From: JAXLQL01 sp046331625
GTDB lineage: Bacteria; Acidobacteriota; Terriglobia; Bryobacterales; Bryobacteraceae
DNA length: 64,000 nucleotides
Assembly (NCBI GenBank): GCA_046331625.1
Contig: JAXLQL010000001.1
Location: 1-64,000, forward strand
Direction: 5' to 3'
The notes under the pieces are model-generated. The model worked only from the letters and a program-made list of their open reading frames with translations. It was not told the origin of the DNA and made no database searches. Positions 36,428-47,367 of this stretch are shown one piece after another (the stretch's first letter is position 1; each line of letters opens with the position of its first letter). The translations under genes and the position numbers were made by a program.

Positions 36428-38020
36428 ATGGGGAAGATGCTCGTCATGGCATTGCTTGGTGCCGCGATTCGGTTTGAGGATGTAGCCGCATCGTCGGGTC
36501 TACAGTTCGTCCTCGAGAACCATCCGACGCCTGAGAAGCACCTGATCGAAACGATGGCCGGGGGCCTCGCTGCATTCGATTACGACGGCGATGGACGAGT
36601 GGACCTCTTCTTCGCCAACGGCGCCACAATTCCCCTGTTACGAAAGGATTCCGCGAAGTACTACAACCGTCTGTTTCATAACGAAGGAAGCCTGAAGTTC
36701 CGCGATGTCACGGCGGAGACTGGCGTTGCCGGCGAAGGCTACTCGATGGGTGCGGCGGTGGCCGACTTCGACAATGACGGGCGGCCGGATCTATTTGTAT
36801 CGGGTGTCTACCGCAACACTCTTTACCGTAATATGGGTGGCGGAAAATTTGAAGATGTTACGGCAAAGTCTGGAATCAAGAGCGACCGCTGGTCAGTAAC
36901 CGCTGGTTGGTTTGACTACGACAACGATGGCTTGCTCGATTTGCTCGTGGTCAACTACGCCCACTGGAAAGCCGCCAACCCGAGATTCTGCGGCGATGCT
37001 GCCAAGGGCATCCGCGTCTATTGCCATCCGAAGTATTTCGATCCTGTTCCGAACCAGCTCTATCACAACCGCGGCGATGGCACGTTCGAAGATGTTTCGT
37101 CGAAGTCGGGGATCGGCTCCGCGCCCGGTCGCGGCATGGGCGTCGCGTTCGCCGACTATGACGGCGACGGCCGCATCGACGCATTCGTGACGAACGATGG
37201 CTTGCCGAATTCGCTGTTCCGCAACACCGGCAACGGCAAGTTCGAAGAGACAGCCCTCCTCGCAGGCGTGGCGCTGCAGGACCATGGCCGCGCAGTGGCG
37301 AGCATGGGCGCCGACTTTCGCGACTATGACAATGACGGGCGTCCCGACATCGCCGTGACGGCGCTTGCCGGCGAGACGTTCCCGCTGTTCCACAACGAAA
37401 GCAAAGGCGTGTTTCGTGACGCCGGATTCGCGAGCGGTCTGGCGCGGTTGGTATCCAAGCGCAGCGGCTGGGGCATCGGTTTCGTTGACTTCGACAACGA
37501 CGGGTGGAAAGACCTGTTCGCCGCCCAGTCTCACGTCAACGATCAAGTAGAGAAGTTCGAAGCCTCGCGCTACAAGGAACCCAACGGTGTGTACGCCAAC
37601 ATCGGCGGCAAGTTTCGCGATGACTCGGCCACCTTCGGTCCAGTGCGCGCGCATCGGGGTGCAGCGTTCGCCGACTTCGACGGTGACGGGAGAATCGACA
37701 TCGCTGTCTCGGCGCTGGGCGAGCCCGCCGAGCTATGGCGCAACGTCACCGTTCCCAGCGGCCATTGGGTACGGTTCCGTCTGCGCGGCACACGGAGCAA
37801 TCGCGACGGCATCGGAGCCGAAATCCATTTGGGCAAGCAGTGGAACTCGATGACCAGCGCGGTCAGCTACTCATCGTCGAGCCTGATTCCGGTTCATTTC
37901 GGCCTCGGATCGGAAGCCGCCGTCACACCCGTGGAGATCCGCTGGCCGAGCGGCGTGGTACAACGTATCGAGCGCTACAACGCCGACCAGGAAAACGAGA
38001 TCGTGGAGCCGCGCCCTTGA
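36428..38020 (+). CDS. FG-GAP/VCBS-repeat protein with ASPIC/UnbV domain
   Basis: A 530-residue protein with a short hydrophobic N-terminus (KMLVMALLGAA) that may serve as a leader. Seven calcium-binding FG-GAP/VCBS blades are visible, e.g. FDYDGDGRVDLFFANG, VADFDNDGRPDLFVSG, FADYDGDGRIDAFVTND and FADFDGDGRIDIAVSAL. The last 90 residues are the ASPIC/UnbV domain (GIGAEIHLG, RWPSGVVQRIE), as in CRTAC1-like proteins. It is an extracytoplasmic propeller, probably binding glycan or protein; catalysis is not expected. GGGAG lies just before the ATG. The stop overlaps the TTG of the next gene (TTGA). Confidence 0.9.
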   Translation: MGKMLVMALLGAAIRFEDVAASSGLQFVLENHPTPEKHLIETMAGGLAAFDYDGDGRVDLFFANGATIPLLRKDSAKYYNRLFHNEGSLKFRDVTAETGVAGEGYSMGAAVADFDNDGRPDLFVSGVYRNTLYRNMGGGKFEDVTAKSGIKSDRWSVTAGWFDYDNDGLLDLLVVNYAHWKAANPRFCGDAAKGIRVYCHPKYFDPVPNQLYHNRGDGTFEDVSSKSGIGSAPGRGMGVAFADYDGDGRIDAFVTNDGLPNSLFRNTGNGKFEETALLAGVALQDHGRAVASMGADFRDYDNDGRPDIAVTALAGETFPLFHNESKGVFRDAGFASGLARLVSKRSGWGIGFVDFDNDGWKDLFAAQSHVNDQVEKFEASRYKEPNGVYANIGGKFRDDSATFGPVRAHRGAAFADFDGDGRIDIAVSALGEPAELWRNVTVPSGHWVRFRLRGTRSNRDGIGAEIHLGKQWNSMTSAVSYSSSSLIPVHFGLGSEAAVTPVEIRWPSGVVQRIERYNADQENEIVEPRP

Positions 38021-38379
38021 AGCTGATTCATTCCACTATTCCTACCCTGCCAGCCGCCGACCTGGACCAAACCATCGCCTATTATGCGCAACTCGGATTC
38101 CCGCTCGTATCGCGCTATGAGGAATACGCGATCGTCGCCCGCGACGGGATCGAGTTGCACTTCTACCTGCACAAAGAGCTCGATGCGGCCGAAAACCCGT
38201 CGGGCATGTACGTGCGCACTCCGGATGTATCGGCACTCTACCGCGAGTTCACTGCCCGCGGCGTCAAGCCGCTGACCGAGGTACAAGACAAGGAGTGGGG
38301 GCAGCGCGAGTTTGCCTTGGCCGATCCGAGCGGAAACCTGTTGCGCTTCGGGCAACCGCTTCGCAAACAGGGAGGATGA
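38017..38379 (+). CDS. VOC-superfamily (glyoxalase/bleomycin-resistance-like) protein
   Basis: A 120-residue single-domain VOC protein: HSTIPTLPAADLDQTIAYY (first beta-alpha unit), GFPLVSRYEEYAIVARDGIE and the closing FALADPSGNLLRFGQP. The fold is used in glyoxalase I, bleomycin-binding proteins and dioxygenases; the HFYLH strand and metal positions do not decide which. Resistance-type binding proteins of this size lack a metal. The start is TTG 38017 in the TTGA overlap with the UnbV gene. The UxuA-like gene follows 8 bp after its stop. Confidence 0.85.
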   Translation: MKLIHSTIPTLPAADLDQTIAYYAQLGFPLVSRYEEYAIVARDGIELHFYLHKELDAAENPSGMYVRTPDVSALYREFTARGVKPLTEVQDKEWGQREFALADPSGNLLRFGQPLRKQGG

Positions 38380-38387
38380 GAACCAAT

Positions 38388-39458
38388 ATGAAACCAGAAT
38401 GGACCCGGCGCGCAGCGTTGGCTTCGCCACTGGCCCTGGGATTGGCCTCCGCGGCTGCTCCGGGCAGGAAGAACGTGATCGCCGAGGACGATCCGGCGAA
38501 TCTGAAGATCGGCCACATCATGAACTGGAATGTCAGCGATGACTTCCTTATGTACTGCAAGCAGATCGGGCTCAAGTGGGCGCGCCTGATGTACCACGAG
38601 GAGCCGGATCTCGACCGGCTGGCTGGAATCCAGAAGCGATTCCAAAGCTATGGCGTCCGCTTCTACACCGGCTGCCACTATTCATATCGATCGCTGAAGG
38701 TGCAACTCGGGCAGCCTGGGCGCGACGAAGAGATCGAACGCTTCCGCAAGTTCGTGCGGATCATGGGCAAGCTCGGCATTCCGGCCGTGAACTACGACTT
38801 TCATCCAGCCAACACCTACACCACGTCGATGATCGAGCATCGCGGATACAAGACGCGGCAGTTCAGCGAGAAGGATTTTCGCGAGAAGATCGAGAAGCCG
38901 GCGTTCGATCGCGAGTACTCGGCCGACGAAATGTGGGCCAACTATACGTACTTCATGAAGGCCGTGCTTCCGGTGGCCGAGGAGTCGAACGTCAAGATGG
39001 CGTTGCATCCGGATGATCCACCGCTCGCGAAGATGAACGGCGTGGCGAAGCTCTTCGTCCACTACGATGGATACAAACGAGCGGAGAAGATCGCTGGATC
39101 GAGCAAGCACTGGGGACTGCGTCTCTGCGTGGGCACGTGGATGGAAGGCGGAGACCGGATGGGGAAAGACGTCTTCGGCATGATCCACGATTTCGGCAGC
39201 CGCGGCCGGCTGTTCGATATCGACTTCCGCAACGTGAGTTCGCCGCTGCCGGTGTTTCACGAGACCTATCCTGATGAAGGTTACACCGACATGTACCAGG
39301 TGATGAAGGCGCTGCGCCAGGTGAAGTACAACGACGGCATCGTGCCCGATCACATTCCGCCACTTGCCGGAGACGGCGCGGACCATCGCGCCGGGCTCGC
39401 CTACTGCATCGCCTATTTCCGCGCGCTACTGCGCCGGGCGAACGAAGAGGTCGGGTAA
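38388..39458 (+). CDS. Second UxuA-like sugar-acid dehydratase/isomerase-type protein, Tat-type leader
   Basis: A 356-residue TIM-barrel protein, paralogous to the UxuA-like protein at 24100-25185: both share HPDDPP-type and F.VHFRN/DFRN segments, ETYPDEG and PDH(I/M)P near the C-terminus (here FDIDFRNVSSPLPVF and VPDHIPPLAGD). A twin-arginine leader (WTRRAALASPLALGLASAA) predicts export. The reaction is presumably sugar-acid dehydration or isomerisation, but the divergence leaves this open. I chose ATG 38388 because GGAGG at 38371-38375 is well placed; ATG 38376 (ATGA overlap) would sit on the Shine-Dalgarno. Confidence 0.83.
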   Translation: MKPEWTRRAALASPLALGLASAAAPGRKNVIAEDDPANLKIGHIMNWNVSDDFLMYCKQIGLKWARLMYHEEPDLDRLAGIQKRFQSYGVRFYTGCHYSYRSLKVQLGQPGRDEEIERFRKFVRIMGKLGIPAVNYDFHPANTYTTSMIEHRGYKTRQFSEKDFREKIEKPAFDREYSADEMWANYTYFMKAVLPVAEESNVKMALHPDDPPLAKMNGVAKLFVHYDGYKRAEKIAGSSKHWGLRLCVGTWMEGGDRMGKDVFGMIHDFGSRGRLFDIDFRNVSSPLPVFHETYPDEGYTDMYQVMKALRQVKYNDGIVPDHIPPLAGDGADHRAGLAYCIAYFRALLRRANEEVG

Positions 39459-39465
39459 GGTTGGG

Positions 39466-39700
39466 ATGGCGCAACTCGATTGGTCCCGTTGCGCGGCTGT
39501 AGAGAGCGTCCCGGGCAAGGTCAGTGGAGCTTGGGTTCTGAAGGGCACTCGCATGCCGGTCCAAACCATTCGAGAATCTCGAAGCCAGTCTCTCCCTGAA
39601 GGAGATCACCGAGGTCTTTGACGTCACCGAGGCCGAAGTGCGTGCGGTCATTCACTTCGCCACTCAGAGCCTGGAGAGGGCTCCTGTTCTGGCGGGATGA
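39466..39700 (+). pseudogene. DUF433-type antitoxin gene, frameshifted
   Basis: The 5' part reads MAQLDWSRCAAVESVPGKVS and then GTRMPVQTI, the start of a DUF433 antitoxin. At about 39573 the frame shifts by one base; the continuation ENLEASLSLKEITEVFDVTE, then AEVRAVIHFATQSLE, is the standard DUF433 C-terminal half in the +1 frame and ends in TGA at 39698-39700. The stop overlaps the ATG of the toxin-like gene (ATGA). One extra base (or two missing) would explain it. Without correction the protein stops after about 51 residues, at 39621, with an unrelated tail. Confidence 0.75.
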
Positions 39701-39969
39701 GAATCTTGTTCGACAACGGCACGCCGAATCCGATTTCGCGAAAACTCCTACTGGAAACCGAGGCTGCCGGGTACGATCCCCTCCTGAGCACCGGCAGGAA
39801 CATCCGCTACCGGCTGAATCTCACCGGACGCAGGATCGCGACTGTCGTGCTGAGTAATCAGCAGTGGCCTGATGTTCGTCCTCGTCTTCGTCTGAATGGA
39901 ATTGTCGCTGCCCTGAATGCTTCCGTGCCTGGCAGCTACATCGAAGTCGAAATCCCGCACGCGGCTTGA
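39697..39969 (+). CDS. PIN-like DUF5615-type toxin, internally shortened
   Basis: A 90-residue protein beginning MRILFDNGTPNPISRKLL and continuing with ETEAAGYDPLLSTGRNIRYR, LNLTGRRIATVVL and AALNASVPGSYIEVEIP. Typical members of this family are about 110-120 residues and have an extra helical segment between the GTP region and the EAAGYD region. Here some 20-25 residues appear to be missing between LL and ETEAAGYD, including part of the presumed nuclease core. Together with the frameshifted antitoxin it looks like a decaying toxin-antitoxin module. It lies just upstream of secA, without sign of co-regulation. Confidence 0.6.
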   Translation: MRILFDNGTPNPISRKLLLETEAAGYDPLLSTGRNIRYRLNLTGRRIATVVLSNQQWPDVRPRLRLNGIVAALNASVPGSYIEVEIPHAA

Positions 39970-40027
39970 CAGTGTCCGGCGGCGGAACGCGCTGCTAGAC
40001 TGGTAGTAGCGCCCTTCCCCCGCGTAT

Positions 40028-42849
<2,822 letters not shown>

Positions 42850-42865
<16 letters not shown>

Positions 42866-43812
42866 TCGCGGTTGCGATTGCCTGCGCAATGCCCCTGGCG
42901 GCCGGCATCTGGCCCGAGCAGCTTTGGGATCTGAAGCGCTCTGCGGTGAAGAGTGTCACTCCCCCCGATTTGCCGGTCTGGCAGGAGTATGGACTGGAAG
43001 CGGCCGAGCAGGCCGAATACCCCGGCTTCAAGGCCACCGGCTACCGCCTCAAGGATCCCACCAACGCCCTGGCCGTGTACCAATGGCTGAAACCCGCCGG
43101 TGGGCGGCAGACCAAGCTCGAGAAGATCGGCGTCGAGTTCGACAACCGGGTGTTCCTGCTGAAAGGGAACTACGTGCTGGATTTCGACGGCCGGCTCCCC
43201 ACCCAGCAGCAGTTGGACATTCTCCATGTCCAGTTGGCCCGCCTGGACCAATCCGCCCTCCCTTCCCTCCCGGGGTACCTTCCGGCGACGGGTCTAGTCC
43301 CGTCCTCGGAGCGGTATATTATCGGGCCTACCTCCCTCGACAAGTTCCTCCCCGGCGTGGCCCCTTCCGTGGCGGCCTTCTCGTCCGGAGCCGAAGGCCA
43401 ACTGGCCGCCTACCAGTCTCCGAAGGGCCCCGTCAAGCTCGCCATCTTCTCCTATCCAACCCCCCAGATGGCCAGGGAACGAGCCGTAGAGTTTCAAAAG
43501 ATCCCCGGAACGGTGGTCAAACGGACCGGTCCGCTGGTGGCGCTGACCCTGGGATCACCGAGCGCGGACGAGTCCGAGAGATTACTTGCCAAAGTCAACT
43601 ATCAGGCCACGGTGACGCTCAACGAAGCGCCCGCCGGGCCGCCCCAGAATCCTGGGGACATGCTGCTCAACATCTTCATTCTCATCGGGATACTGGTCGC
43701 GTTTACAGTCTTTGCCGGCGTCGGATACGCAGCCATCCGGATCGGCTGGAGGCGGCTCACCGGGCAGCCAGACGATGAGCCGATGGTGTCGCTTCGCATC
43801 GGGGAAAAGTAG
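42850..43812 (+). CDS. Hypothetical exported, C-terminally membrane-anchored protein
   Basis: A 320-residue protein with a signal peptide (PRLLIAVAIACAMPLAAG) and one C-terminal transmembrane helix (MLLNIFILIGILVAFTVFAG, residues 276-296), leaving a large extracytoplasmic domain and a short basic tail inside. The core (GLEAAEQAEYPGFKATGYRL, KGNYVLDFDGRLP, LPGYLPATGLVPSSERYIIG) resembles an acidobacterial family of unknown function that I think is DUF6599, but I am not certain. It starts inside the secA 3' end (16-bp overlap) and is the only gene after it, so it may be coupled to export. It has no catalytic motif I recognise. Confidence 0.78.
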
Positions 43813-43992
43813 TTTCCGGCGCTTCTCGCCCGGTTCGATAAGCCTAATCGAATCGGTCTCTTAGAGCCGAACCGCGGGCATCGGCAAGCCCCTTCGAAGC
43901 GCAACCGGCCCAGCGCGACGATTCGTAGCACTTCCGGTAATCGCCTGAATCCGTGGATCTTGCGCGTCCGAAATTTTTGTCCGCATTTCCCC

Positions 43993-44021
43993 TTGACTTC
44001 GTTTCGCCCTAGCCCTAATAT
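43993..44021 (+). promoter_or_regulatory. Sigma-70-type promoter, TTGACT-17-TAATAT
   Basis: TTGACT (43993-43998) and TAATAT (44016-44021) at exactly 17 bp spacing: five of six bases match in each box. This is the best promoter in the window. It points into a gap with no coding frame and is followed 90-100 bp later by an intrinsic terminator. Confidence 0.75.
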
Positions 44022-44027
44022 CCAAAT

Positions 44028-44122
44028 CACAAAGGGTTTCAACGGTTGCGTTTTCCGTTGATCCTGATTCTCCCAATGAACATCAGACGAAGGGAGCGGT
44101 CCTCGCGGCCGCTCCTTTTCGT
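44028..44122 (+). ncRNA. Predicted small RNA of about 95 nt
   Basis: Transcription from the promoter at 43993-44021 should start near 44028 and stop at the terminator at 44093-44122. The RNA contains a hairpin CAACGG/CCGTTG (44040-44060), a single-stranded stretch TCCTGATTCTCCCAATGAAC and a GC-rich terminator stem. There is no open reading frame of note. It is not a tRNA, and I do not recognise 6S, tmRNA, SRP or RNase P RNA in it. It is not part of the flanking genes: the left gene ends 180 bp before the promoter, and the right gene is on the other strand. Target and role are unknown. Confidence 0.65.
44093..44122 (+). terminator. Rho-independent terminator of the predicted small RNA
   Basis: GGAGCGG (44093-44099) pairs with CCGCTCC (44109-44115) across a 9-nt loop, followed by TTTTCGTTT. 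The position fits a transcript starting near 44028. Confidence 0.75.
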
Positions 44123-44231
44123 TTCTAGAGGGCTCTCGGCGACGGGGCCCGCGGAGTGTCGCCGGTGTCTTGGCGGAGCGTTCTAGCCCCGATTCCGGCC
44201 CCGGAGGGGGCTCTCTGGGCGCATTCTGGCC

Positions 44232-45533
44232 TCAATGACCTGAGCCGGCAGCCACGTCCGTCCGGAGCTCCTTGAAGAACCGGCCCCTCATGTCCCCCAG
44301 CCACTCATCCGCGTAGCGCCGGGCCAAGTCGATCTGGGCATAGGCCACCGTGCCGTTCTGCCGGGCTTGCGACAGCACCTCGCCATCTGGATCCATCACG
44401 TAGGTGGGATAGTCGTATCCGGAGGAGGCCAGAAACACCCGGTTTTCGATCACCCTGGCCTTGCCCAGCACCTCGTTTCCGCCCCAGATCGGGACCAGCA
44501 GCAGTTCGGCGCCCCGCAGAGCCAAGGCCCGCGCCGGATCGGCGTACTGGAGGTCCCAGCAGATCATGACCCCCACGGTGCCGAAATCCGTCCGGAACAC
44601 CGGGTACTCAGAGCCTGGAGTCAGGCCGCCTTCCACCTCTTCTCGCGGTAGATACACCTTTCGGTATTTGCCGGCGAACTGGCCCTTGCGGTCAATCAGA
44701 ACCGCCGTATTGTAGAGCGTCGCGCCCTCTCGCTCGTAGAGTCCGGCGACCACCCAAGCGTTCTTCGCCCGAGCCAATTCGCCCAACTTCGCCGTGGTGG
44801 GTCCAGGCACGGACTCAGCAACGTCGGCGTATTTCTTTCCCGTGCTCACGATGGTGACGCCTTCCGGCAACAGGATCACGTCGGTTCCCGCCGGAACCTG
44901 CTTCTCGCTCAGTTCGATGAACTTGGCCACGCTCTCGGCCGAAGAGGCACTGCGCGACGGGCGAAAGTTGACTGAGGCAACCTTTACCGGGCGCGGCGCG
45001 GGCGCTTTGACCTGCTCCAGCGAGAGTTGGTCCCACCAGACCGTCCCTTGCGGCTCGTTCTGCAGAAAGAGCTGGATCTTCACCGCCACTGCGCGCTCGG
45101 GCGCCGGAGCTTCGATGATGACCTTGCGCCAATCACCGGCCCACGATTCCCGGTATCCATACTCAGGTTGCCCCGCGCGCTTGCCATCGGCGCGGATCCA
45201 ATCGAGCCTCGCCACCACACGAAGGTTCCGATGCGAAACGCCTTCGCTTCGATAGTGTCCTTGAAAGCGAAACCATTGCCCCGGTGCGATCCCGTCGAAG
45301 CGCCGTTCCCAAGCTCCGTAGGCAGCCGCGTTGCTCGAACCCGAAATCGCGAGCGCGCCCGCGTCGCCCAAGTCATACCGCGTATCGACGAACATCTTCG
45401 GCGCAATCTCTTCGCGTGGAGACCATTTGGTCCAGCCAGCGGCCGATGCGTCAAAGCCCGACTGGCTCCAGTGCAGTCCTTCGGCCGAAGCCACGGCGAC
45501 CGGCAAGAGAAACAGAACAGAGGCGCGGAGCAT
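44232..45533 (-). CDS. Exported carbon-nitrogen hydrolase (nitrilase superfamily) with N-terminal binding-like domain
   Basis: A 433-residue protein with a signal peptide (cleavage after ASA, residue 17). Residues 18-180 resemble a jelly-roll carbohydrate-binding module (WFRFQGHYRSEG, TVWWDQLSLE). The nitrilase-superfamily catalytic domain follows: E224 in LLPEGVTI, K292 in KYRKVYLPREE and C325 in VMICWDLQY complete the Glu-Lys-Cys triad. It should hydrolyse an amide or nitrile outside the cytoplasm, which is uncommon for the superfamily; apolipoprotein N-acyltransferase is the main exported relative but has membrane helices, absent here. The promoter is of the leaderless type (TAAAAT 6 nt before ATG). 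Confidence 0.9.
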   Translation of the reverse strand: MLRASVLFLLPVAVASAEGLHWSQSGFDASAAGWTKWSPREEIAPKMFVDTRYDLGDAGALAISGSSNAAAYGAWERRFDGIAPGQWFRFQGHYRSEGVSHRNLRVVARLDWIRADGKRAGQPEYGYRESWAGDWRKVIIEAPAPERAVAVKIQLFLQNEPQGTVWWDQLSLEQVKAPAPRPVKVASVNFRPSRSASSAESVAKFIELSEKQVPAGTDVILLPEGVTIVSTGKKYADVAESVPGPTTAKLGELARAKNAWVVAGLYEREGATLYNTAVLIDRKGQFAGKYRKVYLPREEVEGGLTPGSEYPVFRTDFGTVGVMICWDLQYADPARALALRGAELLLVPIWGGNEVLGKARVIENRVFLASSGYDYPTYVMDPDGEVLSQARQNGTVAYAQIDLARRYADEWLGDMRGRFFKELRTDVAAGSGH

Positions 45534-45539
45534 GAGACG

Positions 45540-45545
45540 ATTTTA
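45540..45545 (-). promoter_or_regulatory. -10 box TAAAAT, 6 nt before a start codon (leaderless type)
   Basis: On the minus strand TAAAAT is followed by CGTCTC and the ATG at 45533. There is no Shine-Dalgarno sequence at normal distance. Confidence 0.5.
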
Positions 45546-45565
45546 CGCCTTCCGCGCAGCAGCGT

Positions 45566-47317
45566 CTATTTCCAGGTCACTTCGTACGTGGCGAATTCAC
45601 CGTCTCGAATTTCCATCTCGCGCACCCGATCGGGCAATCCATCCTTCTTCACTTCGATCCGGATCTTCCCAGCGGTCAGCTTGATCGTGGCCGGCGTCTT
45701 GCCTTTTCCCTCGCCGTTCACGAAGACGTCGGCGCCCGCTGGAGTCGACATCACGATCAACGTCCCCGTGGCCGCTTCCATTCGCACGAAAGATTTCGTT
45801 TCCTGCGGAACCACGACAACGCTGACAGTCGGATGGTGGCCGGCCAACTCGTATCGAAACACATGCCGGCCCGCGGCTACTTCGAGCGAGCAAGGTGTGG
45901 TGCAGCCGTCGCTCGTATCGTCCACTCGCATTTTCGCTCCGGCGGGCACGGACGAAAACTCGACAATCGCCGACTTCACTTCCGCCGGGTGTTGCTCTGC
46001 GGGAGCCACGGGAGCTGGCGGCCGCTTCGGAGTTTCCACCGCCGGCGCAGCGACTGGAGACGTGCTGGTGGGAGTTACCTGAGCCGGTGGCGCGGGAATC
46101 GAGGGCGATGGCTTCGCAGGCGCGGTGGAAGCGCTCACTTTGGGCGGCTCCGGCTCCACGGGCACGGCCTCGGCTGGCCTTGCGAGATACCGCATCACGC
46201 CGAACCCCACTGCGCCCAGCAATCCGATGGCTGCCACGGCTCCGATCCATTTCTTTGCGCCGCTCGTTTCAGGCGCCACTTCCTCCATCAGCGTACGCCG
46301 CTGCAACGGAGGCAGCGACTGCACTGTTGCGACAGGCGGTGCTTGCACCGGAGGCTGAGCAGGCGCCTGCGTGGGAGTTTTTGTTACCGGACTGGAAGTT
46401 GCCGGGTTTGCCGTCCCAGACTTCTTGAACGGGGTCGTTGCCATTGCGGTCGGCGAATCCGGAGAAACCTCCGCTTGCACCGCTTGGCTGATCCCGCACG
46501 CCTCGATCGCCGAGTTCAAGTCCTGCACGAAAGCTCCGCACGTCGGGTAACGGTCAACCTTATTCTTGGCCAACGCACGGTCGATCACCGTGCTCACACC
46601 TTCGCTGAGCGTGGCGTTCAACTTGTGTGCGGGCTCGGGTCCCGACCGTACGATCTTCAATAACAACCCGGGGAGGCTCTCGCTCGAAAACGGCTTGTCG
46701 CCGGTCAACATCTCGTAGACGATCACTCCGAGAGAGAACTGGTCGGAACGGCCGTCCACTTGGTCATTGGCTTCGATTTGTTCCGGCGACATGTAGCTCG
46801 GAGTGCCCATCACCAGGCCCGTCTGCGTCACTCGCTGCGAGGCGATCTTCGCTACGCCGAAATCGGTGATCTTGGCCGCTCCCGATTCGGCGATCATGAT
46901 GTTGCCCGGCTTGATGTCGCGATGCACGATCCCCTTGCCGTGCGCATAGTCCAGCGCGGAAGCCACCTCGCGCAGGATGCTCATCAATGTTGGAATCGTC
47001 AAGGGCTGGCCGCGCCGGCTCACCTCTTCGAGCGTCGAACCCGCCACGAACTCCATGGCGATAAACGCCAGCTCTCCGTCTTCGCCGATGTCGTACACGG
47101 TCACGATGTTCGGATGCGCGAGCACACCCGCCGATCGCGCTTCTCGAAAGAGCCGGTCGCGGAGGAGGCGCTGTTCATCGGGGCTCGACACAGCGCTGAG
47201 GCGGATTGTCTTGATCGCTACGGTCCGGCCGATCACCGGGTCTTCGGCGCGAAAAACCACGCCCATCGCGCCCCGGCCCAACTCCCCAAGGATCTCGTAG
47301 CGGCCAATTCGTTGCAT
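45566..47317 (-). CDS. PEGA-domain serine/threonine protein kinase
   Basis: A 583-residue Hanks-type kinase. Kinase domain (residues 5-265): glycine loop GRGAMG (14-19), K36, HRDIKPGN (catalytic D134), DFG (152-154) and PSYMSPEQ, so activity is expected. A Pro/Thr-rich linker follows, then one transmembrane helix (about 350-373, WIGAVAAIGLLGAVGFGVMR), a second Pro-rich stretch and two C-terminal PEGA-type sandwiches (VEFSSVPAGAKMRVDD, VMSTPAGADVFVNGEGKG) outside the cell membrane. It would pass envelope signals to cytoplasmic targets. ATG 47317 is preferred (QRIGRYEIL is the usual start); an in-frame TTG lies at 47323. TACAAT 10 nt upstream suggests a very short leader. Confidence 0.93.
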   Translation of the reverse strand: MQRIGRYEILGELGRGAMGVVFRAEDPVIGRTVAIKTIRLSAVSSPDEQRLLRDRLFREARSAGVLAHPNIVTVYDIGEDGELAFIAMEFVAGSTLEEVSRRGQPLTIPTLMSILREVASALDYAHGKGIVHRDIKPGNIMIAESGAAKITDFGVAKIASQRVTQTGLVMGTPSYMSPEQIEANDQVDGRSDQFSLGVIVYEMLTGDKPFSSESLPGLLLKIVRSGPEPAHKLNATLSEGVSTVIDRALAKNKVDRYPTCGAFVQDLNSAIEACGISQAVQAEVSPDSPTAMATTPFKKSGTANPATSSPVTKTPTQAPAQPPVQAPPVATVQSLPPLQRRTLMEEVAPETSGAKKWIGAVAAIGLLGAVGFGVMRYLARPAEAVPVEPEPPKVSASTAPAKPSPSIPAPPAQVTPTSTSPVAAPAVETPKRPPAPVAPAEQHPAEVKSAIVEFSSVPAGAKMRVDDTSDGCTTPCSLEVAAGRHVFRYELAGHHPTVSVVVVPQETKSFVRMEAATGTLIVMSTPAGADVFVNGEGKGKTPATIKLTAGKIRIEVKKDGLPDRVREMEIRDGEFATYEVTWK

Positions 47318-47367
47318 GGCCAAAGTAATTGTAGCGCAACGGGTACAATGTAAAATTCAAACGATAC

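Noticed and set aside
39966..40001. TTGACA and TAGACT upstream of secA taken as a promoter
   Set aside because: The spacing is 24 bp, far outside the usable range of 15-20 bp.
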